Below, in pieces: positions 61,956 to 64,000 of a DNA stretch of 64,000 bases (within the stretch, counting starts at the first letter, position 1; each line of letters opens with the position of its first letter). The stretch comes from Oscillospiraceae bacterium (lineage in GTDB: Bacteria > Bacillota > Clostridia > Oscillospirales > Acutalibacteraceae), in NCBI GenBank assembly GCA_910574935.1, contig CAJTCU010000003.1, positions 62,001 through 126,000 on the forward strand. The letters are read 5' to 3'. The notes beneath the pieces are model-generated. The model searched no databases. It was not told the origin of the DNA and saw only the letters and a list, made by a program, of their open reading frames with translations. The position numbers and the translations under genes are program-made.

Positions 61956-63284
61956 ATGCCGGTAAAAGTTGGAATGATTAGCCTGGGCTGCGCCAAGAAC
62001 CAGGTGGACGGCGAGCTGCTGATGGCCAAGCTGAAAGCGGCGGGCTATGAGCTGGTAGACGACGTGGCCATGGCCGATGTGGCCATTGTGAACACCTGCG
62101 GCTTTATTGAGAGCGCCAAGAAAGAGTCCATTGAAGAAATATTAGAGCTGTCTCTGCTGAAAAAGGAGGGACGCATCAAAAAGCTGGTGGCCACAGGCTG
62201 TATGGCGGAGCGCTATCAGCAGGAAATGCGAAAGGAGATCCCTGAGCTGGACGGCGTCCTGGGCATTGGGGCCAACGCCGACCCTGTCCGCTACATAGGG
62301 GAGCTGACGGAATCCGGCGCGGTGGAGGCCTTCCCCCCAAAGGACAAGCTGCCCCTCTGCGGAGAACGAGAGCTGAGCACCCCCAGCTGGTCCGCCTATC
62401 TAAAAATTGCCGAGGGCTGCGACAACCGCTGCTCCTACTGCGCTATCCCCATGATCCGCGGCGGCTACCGGAGCCGCGGCATGGAAGACATTGAGGAAGA
62501 GGCCCGGCGGCTGGCTGAAAACGGAGCCAAAGAACTGGTGCTTATCGCCCAAGACACCACAAGATATGGAATTGACGTCTATGGCAAGTACTCTTTGGCG
62601 GAATTGCTCCGGCGGCTCTGCCAGATCGAAGGGGTCTGCTGGCTGCGGGTGCTGTACTGCTACCCAGACGCCATCACCGACGAGCTGTTAGACGTGATGG
62701 CCCAGGAGAAAAAGGTGCTGCCCTACATCGACCTGCCCTTGCAGCACGCCTCGGGCCGGGTGCTGAAAGCCATGAACCGCCGGGGGGACCGGGCCTCCTT
62801 GACGGCGCTGATTAAGAAAATACGGGCAAAGGTGCCGGGGGTGATTCTGCGCACCACGCTGATTACAGGTTTTCCCGGAGAGACCGAGGAGGACTTTACA
62901 GAGCTGGCGGAGTTCGTCAAGGAGGCCCGGTTCGACCGGCTGGGCTGCTTTACCTATTCTCAGGAGGAGGACACCCCCGCCGCCCTGCTGCCAGACCAGG
63001 TGGACCAGGAGGTAAAGGAGCGCCGGGCGGAAATCATTACGGACATGCAGATGGACATTACCGACCCCAAATGCGAGAGCTATGTGGGGCGCACCTTCCA
63101 GGTGCTGGTAGAAGGCTTTGACCGGTACGCCGAGTGCTGGTTTGGCCGGTCCTACATGGACGCCCCGGACGTGGACGGAAAAATTTTCTTCACCACCCAG
63201 GGCAAGCGGCCAGTGCTGGGCAGCTTTGTGCCGGTGATCATTGAGGACTGGATGAACGGCGACCTGACCGGCAGTATGGTATGA
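61956..63284 (+). CDS. rimO: Ribosomal protein S12 methylthiotransferase RimO
   Basis: This 442-residue radical-SAM enzyme methylthiolates an Asp of ribosomal protein S12. An N-terminal UPF0004 domain has three cysteines (GCAKNQVD, TCGFI, GCMAERY). The radical-SAM motif is CDNRCSYCAIP. A C-terminal TRAM domain ends it. YSQEEDTPAALLPDQV matches RimO rather than MiaB. GGGAGG precedes the ATG. It starts 14 bases after the NUDIX gene and is followed by pgsA, a common order in Firmicutes. Confidence 0.96.
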   Translation: MPVKVGMISLGCAKNQVDGELLMAKLKAAGYELVDDVAMADVAIVNTCGFIESAKKESIEEILELSLLKKEGRIKKLVATGCMAERYQQEMRKEIPELDGVLGIGANADPVRYIGELTESGAVEAFPPKDKLPLCGERELSTPSWSAYLKIAEGCDNRCSYCAIPMIRGGYRSRGMEDIEEEARRLAENGAKELVLIAQDTTRYGIDVYGKYSLAELLRRLCQIEGVCWLRVLYCYPDAITDELLDVMAQEKKVLPYIDLPLQHASGRVLKAMNRRGDRASLTALIKKIRAKVPGVILRTTLITGFPGETEEDFTELAEFVKEARFDRLGCFTYSQEEDTPAALLPDQVDQEVKERRAEIITDMQMDITDPKCESYVGRTFQVLVEGFDRYAECWFGRSYMDAPDVDGKIFFTTQGKRPVLGSFVPVIIEDWMNGDLTGSMV

Positions 63285-63300
63285 TAGGAGGAAATTTCTC

Positions 63301-63888
63301 ATGAAAATGAACCTGCCCAATAAGCTGACCCTGCTGCGGGTTGCTCTGGTGCCGGTGTTTATGGTGTTCGCGGGCTTTGTACACACGGACTTCGGCTATG
63401 GCCAGACGGGCTTTTCGCCGCTGATGTATGCCTTGGCCGGGGCGGTGTTTGCCTTGGCCAGCCTGACGGACTTTTTGGACGGCTACCTGGCCCGGAAGAA
63501 CAATCTGGTCACTGACTTCGGCAAGTTCGCGGACCCTTTGGCAGACAAGATGCTGACCACCGCCGCCCTGATCTACATGGTAGTGGACGGGGTGTGCAGC
63601 CCAGTGGTTCTGGCTGCGGTGCTGTTCCGGGAGTTTGCGGTGGCGGGCATTCGGATGCTGGCGGCGGCTGGGCAGAAGGTGATTGCGGCCAATCTGTGGG
63701 GCAAGATCAAGACAGTGGCCCAGATGCTGACCATCCTATTCTACTACTTTGCGGCGGCTCTAGCTGGTCCCACAGAGATTGGCCTGGTCCAGCTCATTAC
63801 CCAGGTGCTGTGCTGGACAGTGGCTGTGCTAACGATCCTTTCGGGTGTAATCTATATCAAGGATAACCTCGCAGTACTAAAGGACTAG
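63301..63888 (+). CDS. pgsA: CDP-diacylglycerol--glycerol-3-phosphate 3-phosphatidyltransferase
   Basis: This 195-residue membrane enzyme makes phosphatidylglycerol-phosphate. The CDP-alcohol phosphotransferase motif is intact: DFLDGYLARKNNLVTDFGKF followed by ADPLAD (DGX2ARX8GX3DX3D form). Several hydrophobic helices are visible. AGGAGG lies 7-8 bases before the ATG. It is 16 bases after rimO. A family B repeat starts 2 bases after its stop. Confidence 0.95.
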   Translation: MKMNLPNKLTLLRVALVPVFMVFAGFVHTDFGYGQTGFSPLMYALAGAVFALASLTDFLDGYLARKNNLVTDFGKFADPLADKMLTTAALIYMVVDGVCSPVVLAAVLFREFAVAGIRMLAAAGQKVIAANLWGKIKTVAQMLTILFYYFAAALAGPTEIGLVQLITQVLCWTVAVLTILSGVIYIKDNLAVLKD

Positions 63889-63889
63889 G

Positions 63890-64000
63890 GCTTGTTTGAA
63901 AAATCGAAAAGGCCGTCTTTATGCCCATAAGAGGCCCCTTTCCGCATCAAAAAACCTGGCCAATCGGAAGAGTTGACAGGTTTTTTCCTTGAAATGGACT
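63890..64000. repeat. Family B element, cut by the window end
   Basis: It begins TAGGGCTTGTTTGAAAAA, the same terminus as 7606, directly after the pgsA stop. The interior aligns with 46863-46975. Confidence 0.65.

Overview
The window comes from a moderately GC-rich, spore-forming, Gram-positive anaerobe of the Clostridia, most likely an Oscillospirales-type gut bacterium. The evidence is the spore genes (cotJABC, a cwlJ/gerQ-type pair, a bofA-type gene), a CAP/SLH surface protein, an alanine-type T-box leader, AGGAGG ribosome sites and sigma-A promoters. No tRNA, rRNA or CRISPR array was seen. The species assignment is inference.

Layout. 1-8.1 kb is an accessory, repeat-rich stretch. It holds a DUF2200-DUF1801 fusion cut by the window edge, a dead AAA ATPase remnant with a good promoter, a secreted CAP-SLH protein, a group II intron splitting a small gene in phase 0, cotJABC, and three palindromic miniature elements end to end. 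8.1-12.9 kb is an alaS operon behind a T-box leader, with two tiny membrane proteins and two P-loop kinases. 13-17 kb is a heterodimeric ABC exporter with a palindrome over its promoter. 17.3-24.1 kb holds an ATP-grasp protein, an MBL hydrolase, an M23 peptidase, uxaC and nagA. 24.1-32 kb holds bofA, rnr, murD, an ABC exporter, sir2 and exoA. 32-44.3 kb holds a cyclophilin, pdp/cdd pyrimidine salvage, manA, a PBP plus FHA-FtsW/RodA pair, a left-handed beta-helix protein, a lipoprotein and secA.

44.3-47.5 kb is a second repeat-rich zone with an orphan YesM-type sensor kinase and two copies, one decayed, of a small hydrophobic-peptide module. 47.5-56.3 kb is a sugar-catabolic cluster on the minus strand: Zn-dependent dehydrogenase, SMP-30-like lactonase, FGGY kinase, Fe-dependent alcohol dehydrogenase, deoC, aldo/keto reductase and GH88/105 hydrolase, with two copies of a ~0.5 kb intergenic repeat. 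56.7-64 kb holds HtrA, the gerQ/cwlJ pair, a decayed SLH/CHB_HEX_C gene, a YihY protein, a tandem NUDIX protein, rimO and pgsA.

The most unusual signals are: (1) a miniature element at 40.44-40.69 kb carrying a ~70 bp copy of part of the nearby FHA-FtsW gene; (2) the exon-phase-preserving group II intron; (3) the duplicated small-peptide/terminator module next to miniature elements; (4) the large intergenic repeat family; (5) the T-box operon placing unknown small membrane proteins ahead of alaS. All functional calls come from reading motifs by eye; no database search was run.
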